NCBI GenBank assembly: GCA_037953625.1
Contig: CM075652.1
Span: 13,970,501-14,034,500 of the forward strand
Length of the DNA: 64,000 nucleotides
From: Crotalaria pallida
Taxonomy: Eukaryota; Streptophyta; Magnoliopsida; Fabales; Fabaceae
Reading direction: 5' to 3'
Shown here piece after piece: positions 25,632-35,927 of the stretch. The position numbers and the translations under genes were made by a program. A model generated the notes under the pieces. The model was not told where the DNA came from. It saw only the letters and a program-made list of their open reading frames with translations, and ran no database searches. Positions within the stretch are counted from its first letter, which is position 1. Each line of letters starts with the position of its first letter.

Positions 25632-25735
25632 TGTTGGAAGTCACACATCGCCTGCCTCATAATATGTGGCATGGTTTAAATACCTGTTGAGCTACTCCTC
25701 TCATTGCCAATTGGTTTTGAGATAGAACCTTAACA
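25632..25735 (+). repeat. left 104-bp LTR
   Basis: Begins TGTTGGAAGTCACACATCGC and ends CTTAACA. It carries a TTTAAATA box but is much shorter than ordinary copia LTRs. Confidence 0.9.
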
Positions 25736-25749
25736 TGGTATCAGTGATC
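25736..25749 (+). promoter_or_regulatory. primer-binding site (tRNA-Met type), degraded
   Basis: TGGTATCAGTGATC directly abuts the LTR end. The first nine bases match the tRNA-iMet complement; the expected AGC after them is lost. Confidence 0.8.
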
Positions 25750-25838
25750 TTAGTATAAGAGTCTCTGCTGCGTTTCTTTCTGCGATTACTCTGATCACTT
25801 CATTCTTTGTTATTTCTTCATTGATTTCAATTCTTCAA

Positions 25839-26757
25839 ATGGCGAATCCTGTGAATCCAGTCATTGATCCTACAAGCGTGTATTTCTTGCATCCGAGTGA
25901 GAATCCAGGTGCACAATTAGTTCCAGAAAAGCTCACTGGTGACAATTATCATTCGTGGAGCACAGCGATGAGCATGGCCATAAAATCGAAGAACAAGCTT
26001 GAATTCATTGATGGATCACTTCCAAGACCTCCAAATCATGATCCAATGTTCAAACAGTGGGATCGATGCAACACCTTAGTGATTTCATGGTTGAATCAAG
26101 CAATGGACAATTCAGTTACTCAAAGTGTATTATGGTTGGAGAATGCATATTATATTTGGTTCGAGTTGAAAGAGAGATATTATCAAGGAGATATGTACAG
26201 AATTTCAGCATTACTAGAGGAATTGTACACTTACAAGCAAGGTACTCAATCTGTTGGCACGTATTTTACTCATTTGAAAGGACTTTGGCAAGAATTAGAT
26301 AATTTTCAACCAAATCCAATATGCACCAGTGATTTCAGATGTGTATGCAATGTCAATGCTATAATAAGATCTTATCATGAAACTAACTATGCAATTCAGT
26401 TTCTGAAAGGGCTAAACGAGCAATATACTCATGTAAGATCTCAAATCATGCTTATGCATCCTCTCCCCACTGTTAACAAAGTTTTCTCAATGTTAATTCA
26501 ACAAGAACATCAATTCAATATTCCTACTGAAGAGGCTAGGATCTTAGCAAACACTATTGAGTATAAACGTGTAAATAGAAGAATAGATACTGGTGGTAAC
26601 AAATCTAATGAATCTGTAAGAGGTAGAGGTCGTGGCAGAACCTCATAAAATTCAGGAAAGGGGAGAGGTCAAGGATACACCACAAGATTCTGCACTTATT
26701 GTGAGAAATCTGGTCACACTGTGGATAACTGATGGACCAAATATGGTGTTCCACCTC
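25839..26757 (+). pseudogene. copia gag with zinc-knuckle remnant
   Basis: ATG at 25839 (MANPVNPV) opens the gag capsid region; LTGDNYHSWS near residue 33 and YIWFELKERYYQGD near 105 are typical UBN2-type copia gag. A TAA at 26646 interrupts the RNA-binding tail. Reading on in the same frame reaches CTYCEKSGHTVDN and then TGA (26730-26732), where the last Cys of the CCHC knuckle is expected, followed by W. Gag is therefore doubly interrupted. Confidence 0.85.
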
Positions 26758-26759
26758 AT

Positions 26760-27832
26760 GTGATGAAAAGAGGAAATGTGAACAATTGTGCAGTTGAAGA
26801 AGAAGGTTCTGAGTACAATGAGGAAGAGGTTGTTTCTCATAGAGATACTAATGAGGGAGCTGGAGTTTTATCATTTACACCTGAACAAGACAAAGCACTG
26901 CTAGCATTACTCCAACCACAAAACAAATCTGCTGTTTCTGCTCCTCATGCTGCAAATCAGATTACTACTTCTCAAACTGCACACTGTAAGACAGGTATTA
27001 TTCGTGCCTTAGATAAATCTTCAATTTCGTTTAGCAATTGGATTATTGATACTGGTGCAACAGATCATGTTTGCTTTGACATTACTCAGTTTCAATTCCT
27101 TAGACAAATCAAGCCAATTTCTGTTAAAATGCCTGACAATAGCCATGTTATTGCTTCTATGTCTGGTACTGTGATGTTCACTGATAAACTATATCTGTTG
27201 GATGTGTTATACATTCCTAACTTCTCATTCAATCTGATTTCTGTGTCTAAATTGACTTCCTCAATATCATGTGTAATTTGACTTTCTCAAACACTGATTG
27301 TCAGATTCAAGACAGCCATTCTATGATGATGATTGGTGCAGCTAAAATACAAGGAGGGTTGTATGTCATGAACATACCTGCTGCACATATCACAGTACCT
27401 CATTCTATCAATCATTTTACTACATATGATTGTAATATGAGGCATTTAAGATTAGGCCACCCTTCTCATGAGAAACCTTTACATTTACAGTCTAGTTTTC
27501 CCTTTATCAAATGTAATAAGTCAATAAATCCATGTGATGCTTGCCATTTTGGAAAACAAAAGAAACTTCCTTTTACTGAAAGTAATACCATTACTTCTGT
27601 ACCTTTTGAATTAGTTCATATGGACATATGGGGACCAATTGCTTTCCCTTCTGTTTCTGGTCATAAATATTTTTTGACTGTGGTTGATGACTTTACTAGG
27701 CACACATGGTTATATTTCATGAAATTAAAGTCTGAGACAACATCTCATATAAAGTCTTTTATTGCCTTGACTGAAAATCAATTTCAGTCCTCAATTAAAC
27801 AAATTCGATCTGACAATGGCACTGAAACATGA
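26760..27832 (+). pseudogene. copia protease and truncated integrase
   Basis: Aspartic protease signature WIIDTGATDHVC near 27040-27075. After a frame shift around 27275 comes the pre-integrase segment (HLRLGHPSHEK, then CDACHFGKQKKLPF, an HHCC zinc finger) and the integrase core (VHMDIWGP, VVDDFTRHTWL, IRSDNGTE). The core stops just after SDNGTE near 27828. The rest of integrase and its C-terminal domain are deleted, and RT follows immediately. Confidence 0.85.
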
Positions 27833-27837
27833 CTGTT

Positions 27838-28958
27838 GGAAACATGCAATTGCTAATGAACTGAATGCTTTATCTAAAAATAATACTTGGTCACTTACTG
27901 AATTACCTCACAATAAGAAATCTATAGGTTATAAATGGATATTCAAAACGAAACTCAATGCTGATGGTTCTGTTGAAAGATATAAAGCCAGGGTTGTAGC
28001 CAAAGGTTTTACTCAAACTGAAGGGTTGGACTATTTAGAAACATTTAGTCCAGTTGTAAAAATGCCCACTGTCAGAGTCATTTCAGCACTTGCAGCTATC
28101 AACAACTGGCACTTGCATCAATTAGATGTCAACACAGCTTTCTTACATGGTGATTTGAAAGAAGAGGTATACATGGTTCCACCTGCTGGATTGAATTTGC
28201 CTCAGCCCAATCTTGTCTGCAGACTACAGAAGTCTTTATATGGCCTCAAGAAAGCCAGCAGAGAATGGCATGCCAAATTAACATCAGTCCTCTTTGAATC
28301 TGCTTATACTCAATCTCTGGCTGATAATTGTTTGTTCACTAAGTCAACTTCAACTTCATTCACTGCAATTCTTATCTATGTAGACAATTTAATATTAGCA
28401 GGGAATGACATTACTGAAATTGACAAAATCAAAAAGCTCCTGGACAAAAGGTTCAGTATCAAAGATCTTGGCCAATTGAAATTCTTTTTAGGAATGGTTA
28501 CATTGTATCAAAGGAAATATGCTCTTGAGCTAATTAATGATGCTGGTCTTCTAGCTTGCAAACCTTGCACTACACCAATGGATTACACATTGAAGTTGCA
28601 TTCTACTTCTGGGACTGCTTTATCAGATCCTTCTGCATATAGGCGATTATTGGACAGACTTATCTACTTGACAAATACCAGACCAAATATTTGCTATGCA
28701 GTATATCGTCTTAGTCAGTTTCTTTCCAAACCTACTGATCTACATCACAAAGCTGCTTTGCATATCCTTAAGTATCTCAAAGGTTGTCCTGCTCAGGGGT
28801 TATTTTTCTCTGCTTCTACCAGCTCTATTATCACAGGTTTTTCTGATGCTGATTGGGGAGGCTGTCTAGACACCAGAAGGTCTATTACAGGTTTTTGCTT
28901 CTTCATTAATATCATGGAAATGTATGAAGCAGAAAGTGGTGTCTCATTCCTCAGCTGA
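27838..28958 (+). pseudogene. copia reverse transcriptase, active site mutated
   Basis: RT domain with YKWIFKTKLNADGS, RYKARVVAKGFTQ, SPVVKMPTVR, LHQLDVNTAFLHGDL and SLYGLKKASREW in the normal order. The catalytic YVDD reads YVDN (28377-28388, GAT to AAT), so one metal-binding Asp is lost. The frame closes near 28958 and RNase H continues in another frame from about 28915. Confidence 0.9.
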
Positions 28959-29367
28959 GGCTGAATATCGAGCCATGGCACTGGCTGGATGTGAAGCTCA
29001 ATGGTTATCTTACCTGTTTCAGGACCTCAAACTTTCCCTATCCACTCCCATTGTTCTATATTGTGATAATAAATCTGCTATGCATATAACTGCCAATCCA
29101 GTCTACCATGAGCGCACTAAACACATTGAGATAGATTGCCATTCTATTAGGGAAAAAGTGAATCAAGGACTACTTCACCTTATGCACATTCCTTCGAATT
29201 CACAAGTTGTAGACATTCTCACAAAACCCTTAGCTCCTGGTCCATTTCCTTTCTTAATTTCCAAGCTAGGAATGTTGGACATACACATTCCAGCTTGCGG
29301 GGGGCTATCACAACATTGCATTCCTTCAGTGAATCATCTAGAAGCTTGCAACTTAGCTGTCAGTTAG
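28924..29367 (+). pseudogene. copia RNase H
   Basis: SSAEAEYRAMA, YCDNKSAMHI, HERTKHIEIDCH and DILTKPLA identify the copia RNase H C-terminal domain. Its frame differs from that of RT, so at least one indel separates them. Confidence 0.9.
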
Positions 29368-29626
29368 CTGTCCACAAATCATTTACTCCATTATGTTGCT
29401 GCTCAACAGAATTTATTTTCTATATTTATTTCCCGCCTTTTCTGATGCAGTAAGTTAGATTGGAGTTGTATATATATAAATAGAGAGGAATACACATTGT
29501 AGTTAGTTGATTTCATTTTTCTCAAATTGAGTAATAAAATTGCATTTCCATTATACGGTTCTCTCAAGCTCTAGAAGCTTCTTTCTGTTGTTCTTCATAT
29601 CCAAATATGAGATGCCATGTTTAACA
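29306..29626 (+). repeat. internal copia LTR (single copy)
   Basis: Preceded by a GCGGGGGGC purine tract (29297-29305) after the RNase H end. Contains a TATA box TATATAAATAGAG (29473-29485), an AGTAATAAAATT poly-A-type signal and the end TTTAACA. Followed by a tRNA-Met primer site, so its right edge is an LTR/PBS boundary. The left edge is approximate. Confidence 0.65.
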
Positions 29627-29741
29627 TGGTATCAGAGGCAGAGCACAACTTCTTTCCGGTTGTTATGAGCCAAAAGTTGCCCTTTGTTATGGGTCAATAG
29701 TTACCCTTTGCCTGATCCGGCAGGCTTCGTTGGAGGGGGCG
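29627..29741 (+). other. TRIM-like internal segment with PBS and PPT
   Basis: Starts TGGTATCAGAGGCAGAGC (primer site) and ends with the purine tract TGGAGGGGGCG directly against the right 104-bp LTR. It is 115 bp and non-coding, as in a TRIM interior. Confidence 0.7.
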
Positions 29742-29845
29742 TGTTGGAAGTCCCACATCGCCTGCCTCATAATATGTGGCATGGTTTAAATACCTGTTAG
29801 GCTACTCCTCTCATTGCCAATTGGTTTTGAGATGGAACCTTAACA
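29742..29845 (+). repeat. right 104-bp LTR
   Basis: Begins TGTTGGAAGTCCCACATCGC and ends CTTAACA, nearly identical to the left copy. The TSD copy CTAGC follows. Confidence 0.9.
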
Positions 29846-29896
29846 CTAGCAGCTAGCAATATATTAAAAAAGAGTTTGCTTAATAAAAAATATATG

Positions 29897-30269
29897 AGTT
29901 AGGATCCGTAAAATTTGGTCACTTATACCTTCACATACCTTTTTATATATTATGAAATTTGTTAATCCAACAGTTGAATTATATGTTATTATCAATTAGA
30001 TCAAGTCTACAAAATTTCATAGAATATAAAAATTATTTGATATTTCATCCGACTATTCTATTTTAACGGATAATACGTTATTTAAAATATAAGTAAATAT
30101 GCATTATTAGATTACATACATATGAATCTCCGTATGATCTGAAATTTGGTATGTATGATCGTCATGATAATAACATATAATTCAACGGTTGCATTGACAA
30201 ATTTCATAATATATAAAAAGTTATGTGAAGGTGTAAGTGACCAAATTTTACACCTGGTGTTAACGGATC

Positions 30270-30275
<6 letters not shown>
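29897..30275. mobile_element. foldback MITE with AGTTAGGATCC ends
   Basis: AGTTAGGATCCGTAAAATTTG at the left is inverted at the right (GGATCCTAACT). The arms match over about 100 bp, including TATATATTATGAAATTTGT. The right arm has an extra TAACACCAGGTG near its end. Non-coding. Confidence 0.8.

Positions 30276-30309
<34 letters not shown>
30275..30309. repeat. (TA)n microsatellite
   Basis: Uninterrupted TA dinucleotide run directly beside the MITE end. Confidence 0.9.
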
Positions 30310-30311
<2 letters not shown>

Positions 30312-30667
30312 CTTGTTCATTTCTTTAATTTTTGGTCTTTAAATATATTAAGAAAGTATTGATTATTGTAAGTTTTATATGTGTTTTGTCAAAAATATTC
30401 CAATTTAATCCTTATGAAATATTAAAGTATAATTTAACTTTTATGAGGAAATGTGCTCATTAATTAATGTACAGTTAAAGCTGAAAAAAAAGTACGACGC
30501 TAGCCGACCGAGCCAAATAATCACAGAAAAATGTCTAGCCAGGCCTAACATGCCAACCTGATTTATTTATTTATTTATTTTTTTAATTTTTATTTTATTG
30601 AATACTTTTGATGAAACTAAAAAAGAATTCCATTGATCTTATTTATGAACAATTAACTACTTTTACT
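30310..30667. other. intergenic, nothing recognised
   Basis: AT-rich, with a TTTA tetranucleotide run near 30562-30582. Confidence 0.4.
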
Positions 30668-31435
30668 CACCACAACAAAAAGAATAATAGGAAGTAGATA
30701 TATTTCTGTAGCGTCTTACACTATAAAGGTTTTATAAAATGCTTAATTTAATAAATGCTACATAAAGTTAAACCTTCTATAGCACTTTTTCAAATAAATG
30801 CTACTAATAAGTTATGGCAAAACTACCACTTTAGTTCTTTACATTGCAAGGTGTTTAATTTTCGTTCATGAGATTTTGAAAATTTTTCTTTAGTCCTCGA
30901 GATTGTAAAATGTTACTCACCTAAGTCTCACGTGGGTAGTTAGCAGTCATCCCATACATAATTGAAATTAATTTAATAATATCAAGGATCAAATTGAATT
31001 AAATGTTTATAAGTTAGAGATTAAATTGAAAGAAGAAATAAGCAAAGTTACTTTCAAGAACTAATATGAATAACATTTTACAATTTCTAGGACTAAAGAG
31101 AAATTTTTGAAATCTTAAGGACCAAAGTAAAATCAGCTTGCAATATCGAAGACCAAAGTGACAGTTTTGTCGATCAATTATCCTAAAATTTTTTAAAAAA
31201 ATTATTTTGAAACTAATAGCATTTTTTAATAATTAAGTGCTACCAATTGTATACTAATTTGTAGCGTTTATCTAATATATGTTATTAATTATAATATTAA
31301 TTTGTAGCGTTTATTTAATAAATGCTACTGAGTATATAACAATTTATAGCATTTATTATACAAATGCTACAGCTTAAGTAACAACATGTAAAGCTTACCA
31401 TATTCGTGCTACTAATGCTATAAAACTACATTAAA
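30668..31435. mobile_element. CACTA-like fragment with GTAGCATTTAT repeats
   Basis: Starts CACCACAACAAAAAGAATA, one change from a CACTACAA terminus. Direct and inverted copies of GTAGCGTTTATT / AAATGCTAC occur at both sides of an inserted MITE and up to about 31420. No transposase was seen. Confidence 0.6.
30819..31175. mobile_element. foldback MITE inside the CACTA fragment
   Basis: Left arm (AAAACTACCACTTTAGTTCTT...TTTTGAAAATTTTTC) is inverted at the right (GAAATTTTTGAAATC...AAGACCAAAGTGACAGTTTTG). Interrupts the GTAGC repeat region. Confidence 0.65.
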
Positions 31436-31740
31436 TTACCTGGAGCCCATGTAACCAAAAAAATAAAAAAGAAAACAAAAACCTCCCCTCATATACGACT
31501 CATCACTTACTTGAATCCTTATTTTCTTCAATCTTTTCTCCTTTGAAACCCTCTTCCCTTTTGTGCGATTCAACCCACCACTTTTGCCTTTGCTGATTGC
31601 GACTTCGCTGTTGTCATTTCCATGAAACTCCTCTGGCATTGTTGATTGCGACTCCGCTGCTACCATTATTGCTCGTGACTCCGCTGCTGTTGCTACTTGC
31701 GATTCCAACCATCGTTGCTGCCACTGCCACTTCCGCTCAC
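31436..31740. other. uncharacterised segment
   Basis: A 90-codon minus-strand frame (31436-31708) is open, with a repeated VAAESQ/ATAAESR-type N-terminus and a Lys/Arg-rich middle. It matches no family I recognise and has no supported splice context. It lies between a CACTA fragment and a MITE end, so it could be part of either. Confidence 0.3.
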
Positions 31741-31963
31741 AATTTCAACTGTTTTTAGAAGGTATATTTTCTATTTGACTAAACTGTCACTTTAGTCCCT
31801 GAATTTACACAGCACTTTCACTTTAGTAATTGAAATTAACAAAATTTCTTTTAGGTCCCTGACTTTGTAAAAAGTCATTCATTTTAGTCCCTGAAATTAA
31901 CAAAATTGTTTTTAGGTCCCTGATTTTGTAAAAAGTCATTCACTTTAGTCCCTGGCCCCTAAC
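31741..31963. repeat. truncated MITE arm with 61-bp tandem repeat
   Basis: TTTAGGTCCCTGA...AAAAAGTCATTC is repeated with period 61 (31850 and 31911). The unit CACTTTAGTCCCTG also occurs before it. It is cut off on the right by the LTR starting at 31964. Confidence 0.6.
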
Positions 31964-32237
31964 TGTAACACCTCTAATTTTCGTCTCTCGAATAACAAAA
32001 GAAATAAATTATAACAATTATTTTATAATTGTTTTTATATTAGTTATGAAGGTTTAAGTTTTTGTACATTATGTGTTTTGAAATATAAAAAGTATAAGAT
32101 ATATTTTTATAAGAGTATTTTGTACAAAAATATGAATATTGTAATTTAGTCCTTGGGTTGGGACCTAATTGCAATATTAGAAAGGTTTTTGAAGAAAGAG
32201 TGATTAAATTATTAATTTTTGGAATTTTATCAGTATG

Positions 32238-33566
32238 TAACCGGTTAGAAAGGCTTTGTAACCGATTACACGATGAAATCAAAAACTGGGTTAGTGAATT
32301 TTGATGAGTAACCACTCGATTAAATCAAGTTTTGCCACGAAATCAATTCGATTCTTAGTGGGAAGTACGTGTCGACTTGCATGTTCATCAATTTCCCCTA
32401 TAAATACACGATTTGAGGATCAAAATGAGGGTTTTATGTTGAAGTGTTGATGTTGTATTCTGATTAGGGTTCCTTCCTTGTTCTGTTCAATTCTCTTTAA
32501 CCTTTGAGAATTAGATTGAGTATGATACACCATTACAAAGCTTGATCTTCAAGCTTTGTATTAATAAATAGAACGTGAATTGAGAGTGAGTATAGAAGAA
32601 GTTTTGAGCTTTGGAAGTTTGAGGATCAAGTCTGTCCAGAACTAGAACTAAATTCGTGGGGCTCTCTTTAGGGTCTGATTTTGAGCTTGAGGAATTCGTG
32701 TCCTTCTTTAAAGAACCAGTGTTGATACTCATCAAGCACAATTTAGAGGTAAGGGAGAAGCTATCATTTGTTAGAATGAGATTAGATTATGTGAAACCAT
32801 AGGTTGAGTCACCATGAGACTCATAAAGGGCATAGGCTTTAGGGGACAAAGGCTTGGAGGCCAATTTAACTTGTTCCAGGACTTAGAGCAAGTTTCAATT
32901 GATGAATGCAAGCTGAATGTATGATAATTTGGTGTTAAATTTCAGTATATGTGAATTTGGTATGCTAAGTTGTCATTTATGCCTTTTTCATGCAATTTGA
33001 TATGCGTATTTGAAATGCATGAGTGTTGGATGTAATCAAGTGTTGGAACATGTCTACTTTATGGAATTGAAGCTTTGTTTATGGTTGAATTTGATTGGAA
33101 ATGAGTGGAATGGGAAATGGTATGCAAAACCTTAAATCAGTGTGCTGTTTCTGCAGTTTCTAACCGGTTAGAACTGCTGAGTAACCGGTTAGAATCTGTC
33201 AGATATGAAAATTGAAATTCAGAAATTTAATCCATGGTTTTACAACATTTTCAATTAACTCTTCCAATTAAACTTAACTGTAATTTATCTGTTATGAAAT
33301 GAGAATGTTGATGGACTTAAAGTTTTGTAATTGAGTTCCATATCTTAATGAAAGTGATGATATTGATTTGGTTTTGGAAAAATATGTCCATTTGGTATTG
33401 ATTCTATGAGACTCTTAACATAAGAATAAGCTTAATTTGAGGTATTTGAATTATCCATAACCTGTTTTGTATTAGATTGGATTGGGAATTAAAAATGATG
33501 TCAAGCTCTAAAGGTCTTTGGTTCTGCTGCAGATTCTAACCTGTTAGAATCTGTCTTAACCGGTTA
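32238..33566 (+). repeat. paired TAACCGGTTA palindromes (family A)
   Basis: Three pairs: 32238/32259, 33161/33182 and 33537/33557. The second member of the first pair is TAACCGATTA and the first member of the last pair is TAACCTGTTA. Starts are 20-21 bp apart. CTGCAG precedes the second and third pairs. Confidence 0.9.
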
Positions 33567-33877
33567 GAGACTGACAGCAGTGAAAAATCAATTGAATTAT
33601 AACTTGAACTTACTTGTGCCATTTTAATTAATTTTGTTCAATTTAATACTAATCTAATTACCTTAAATACTAAAGTGTGACTTTATGGGATAACTCATAG
33701 AACCTCAAGTTAAGCCGTTTTACTAAGAAAGTATGAAACTCTTAATTATGCCATATTCTTCATGTTTTTAGATATGAAAATGAAATATTAATTAAATAGC
33801 CAACCAAAATTGAGAAAGCATTGTGTGCATTCATGCATGGAGAAAGGTGATGAAATAGGTTGGCAAGGATCGCTTAT

Positions 33878-34350
33878 CATGTTCTGGGAACATGAGAAGG
33901 GTACTCTGGAAGTACCAAATTGATGCAACCTACTTGATGACACATTCTGGGAATGTGGCCAGTGTCTGAGACATGGTTGTATTTGATACGTTCTGGGAAC
34001 GTGATGCACACTCTGGGAGTGGTGCTTTGTTTATATTCCAAGTATGGTTTGCTATATGTTTTAGGAACGTATGTTAGTATTCTGGGAACATATGTTAGTG
34101 TTCTGGGAACACATTGGTGAGATGGATGGAGGATCGTTTTGGGAACATGAGAAGGGTACTCTGGGAGTACCAAATTGATGCAACCTACTTGATGACACAT
34201 TCTGGGAATGTGGCCAGTGTCTGGGACATGGTTGTATTTGATACGTTTTGGGAACGTGATGCACACTCTAAGAGTGGTGCTTTGTTTATATTCCAAGTAT
34301 GGTTTGCTATACGTTCTGGGAACGTATGTTAGTGTTCTGGGAACACATTG
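33878..34350 (+). repeat. 255-bp tandem duplication of TGG-centred palindromes
   Basis: GGGAACATGAGAAGGGTACT occurs at 33886 and 34141, giving two copies offset by 255 bp. Within them sit short inverted repeats around TGG: CATGTTC-TGG-GAACATG (33878), CACATTC-TGG-GAATGTG (33941), ACGTTC-TGG-GAACGT (33988), GTGTTC-TGG-GAACAC (34098), GGTACTC-TGG-GAGTACC (34155) and ATACGTTC-TGG-GAACGTAT (34309). Confidence 0.9.
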
Positions 34351-34417
34351 GTGAGATGGATGGACGTCCGAGATTGATTAGTATTGGAGGCCTCAGGATG
34401 TGAGATAGAAGCATGCA

Positions 34418-34483
34418 TCAGCCCCTAATATAAGTTTAGTTGGCCATAAATTTATGGCCAACTAAACTTATATTAGGGGCTGA
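34418..34483. repeat. 66-bp perfect palindrome
   Basis: Each 33-base half is the exact reverse complement of the other with no loop (centre between 34450 and 34451, TAAATTTA). It starts TCAGCCCCTAATATAAG and ends CTTATATTAGGGGCTGA. It lies exactly between the gypsy A sequence and the caulimovirid. Confidence 0.95.
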
Positions 34484-34589
34484 GGCTAGTATTATCTTCA
34501 ACAAAAAGTTATGATTCTGTGAAAGAAATTTAGGTTATGGATAATTTAGCAAAATTAGTTACGCCTTCAGTAGTAAACAAAGGAAGGCT

Positions 34590-34827
34590 GTGCTACAGTA
34601 AACTGAAGGGGGGAAGGTCTGAGCACCATTATGAAAAGTTTCTCTATAAAAATCTCTTTGCATGAAAGAGGACAAAGATCCTTCTATCACCCGGTTTTCA
34701 TGTGGTCATCCCTAACTTTGCTCAATTATTTATGCCTATATTCAGTCTATTATCTTCAATGATATCAGAGCTTGAGGTTTAAAGATAATATGATGTTAAA
34801 GTCCCTAAAAATCTTTAATTTTAAAAA
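34590..34827 (+). promoter_or_regulatory. viral intergenic region: TATA box and primer site
   Basis: CTCTATAAAAATC at about 34642 resembles a caulimovirid TATA box. TGATATCAGAGC at 34762-34773 is one change from the tRNA-Met primer site TGGTATCAGAGC. The first viral frame starts 54 bases later. Confidence 0.6.
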
Positions 34828-35643
34828 ATGCAAGATATTAAAAAATTTGAACCTAAAATATATAGTTTAGAAGATAAGACATTGTCAATTAATTCTTATA
34901 TAGAAGATGAAACTGATTATTGTATATTTACACCATTCATATTAGGAGGAGATGGAGATAGTACATTTAATCAAGTAAATTGGACTAATATGTTTTTAAT
35001 GAAGCAATTAGGTAGTTACATAAATCCAAATATTTATGAAGATGGTAGAACATTAGATGAGGCTATTAAAGGATTACCAGAAAATATAAAAGCAATAATA
35101 GATAAAGAGGATTTAATAAAGAAAAATGATAGGTTGATAGAATTATCAAAGCCTATAGAACAAAAATTATATGATATAAAATTAGAACTTAATAAAGTAA
35201 TTAAAGAATTAGAGATTATAAAATCTAATACTAAGATAATAATGAAGACATTAGGAATACAATCACCACTACTAGAGTCAATCCTAGATGTACCACAAAT
35301 AAATATGATGAGAATATTAGAAAAGGAATATGGATCATGTATTACTGAAGCACAAATAAATAAGCAAACAATAGATGAAAATATGAGACAAACTAGGATA
35401 ATAACAGAGCAAGTAAAAATGGGACAAGAGGTAATGAACCAGAATTTATGGACAATAATTAAGGAAATAAAGAAAATAGAATTTAAAAATGGGGGAATAA
35501 AACAACATAAGAATAAAGAAATAATAGAATCAGAAATAAATACAAAAGAAATTAATAATATATCAAAACTAGCATGCCAAATAGGAAAGGATACTGACCA
35601 AATATTAGAAATATTAAAACCAATAAAAAAGGAAGATAAATAA
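34828..35643 (+). CDS. caulimovirid ORF1-like protein, 271 codons
   Basis: Longest intact viral frame. The N-terminal half is acidic and aromatic, and the C-terminal half is Lys/Glu-rich with heptad-like spacing (predicted coiled coil around residues 100-270). It sits first after the primer site, the position of the poorly conserved first protein of several caulimovirid genera. No enzymatic motif was seen, and the function is not assigned. Confidence 0.55.
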   Translation: MQDIKKFEPKIYSLEDKTLSINSYIEDETDYCIFTPFILGGDGDSTFNQVNWTNMFLMKQLGSYINPNIYEDGRTLDEAIKGLPENIKAIIDKEDLIKKNDRLIELSKPIEQKLYDIKLELNKVIKELEIIKSNTKIIMKTLGIQSPLLESILDVPQINMMRILEKEYGSCITEAQINKQTIDENMRQTRIITEQVKMGQEVMNQNLWTIIKEIKKIEFKNGGIKQHKNKEIIESEINTKEINNISKLACQIGKDTDQILEILKPIKKEDK

Positions 35644-35665
35644 TTAGTTATAGAACAAATAAATA

Positions 35666-35842
35666 TTATGGATATATTAAATTATGAGGAAATAGAAAGA
35701 AAAATGGGTGAAGAAGAGGAAATGAATTATGAACAAATGAAACAAGAATTAGAAAATATAGGATTAAGATCATTAGAAAAACAGATAGAACAAATTAATA
35801 TGAATAATATAATACCCCCGAAGAAAGTCAAAATTCATGAGT
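35666..35842 (+). pseudogene. short caulimovirid frame
   Basis: A 58-codon frame starting MDILNYEEIE follows the first ORF by 23 bases and is Glu/Lys/Met-rich. It could be the start of the next viral polyprotein, truncated by a frame shift, since the coat-like frame begins soon after. Confidence 0.4.
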
Positions 35843-35927
35843 AACAAATGACATAGGAACTTCTATTAATAGAAATACAGAAAGAGAAGAAATAGCAGAA
35901 AGAGAAGAGTTACCACATAAAGAAGCA

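Larger units (their letters stand above)
25632..29845 (+). mobile_element. chimeric TRIM / Ty1-copia retrotransposon
   Basis: Two 104-bp LTRs (25632-25735 and 29742-29845; about four differences) are flanked by the TSD CTAGC (25627-25631 and 29846-29850). The left LTR is followed directly by TGGTATCAG (tRNA-Met-type primer site) and a copia gag-pol. After RNase H comes a different, roughly 320-bp LTR-like block ending TTTAACA at 29626. A second primer site TGGTATCAGAGGCAGAGC follows, then about 100 bp and a purine tract TGGAGGGGGCG before the right 104-bp LTR. Without the copia part it would be a ~320-bp TRIM. Confidence 0.8.
31964..34417 (+). mobile_element. Ty3/gypsy LTR/leader, family A
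   Basis: Begins TGTAACACCTCTAATTTTCG, a usual chromovirus-type LTR start. Shared backbone with families B and C in this window: ATACACCATTACAAAGCTT (like B), GAGGTAAGGGAGAAGCTAT at 32748 (like B; C has GGTAAGGGAGGAGTTA), and CTGCTGCAG (like C). It contains paired TAACCGGTTA palindromes and an array of TGG-centred palindromes. No gag or pol follows; the sequence stops at a 66-bp palindrome beside the caulimovirid. Confidence 0.65.

Noticed and set aside
33788..34296. Minus-strand frames with repeated CSQN/HVPRT-type motifs as a repeat protein
   Set aside because: They follow from the 255-bp duplicated palindrome block in an LTR; the repetition is explained at the DNA level.
33878..34350. Heat-shock elements (nTTCnnGAAn) in the palindrome array
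   Set aside because: The half-sites are separated by three bases (TTC-TGG-GAA), not two, so they do not fit the HSE consensus.
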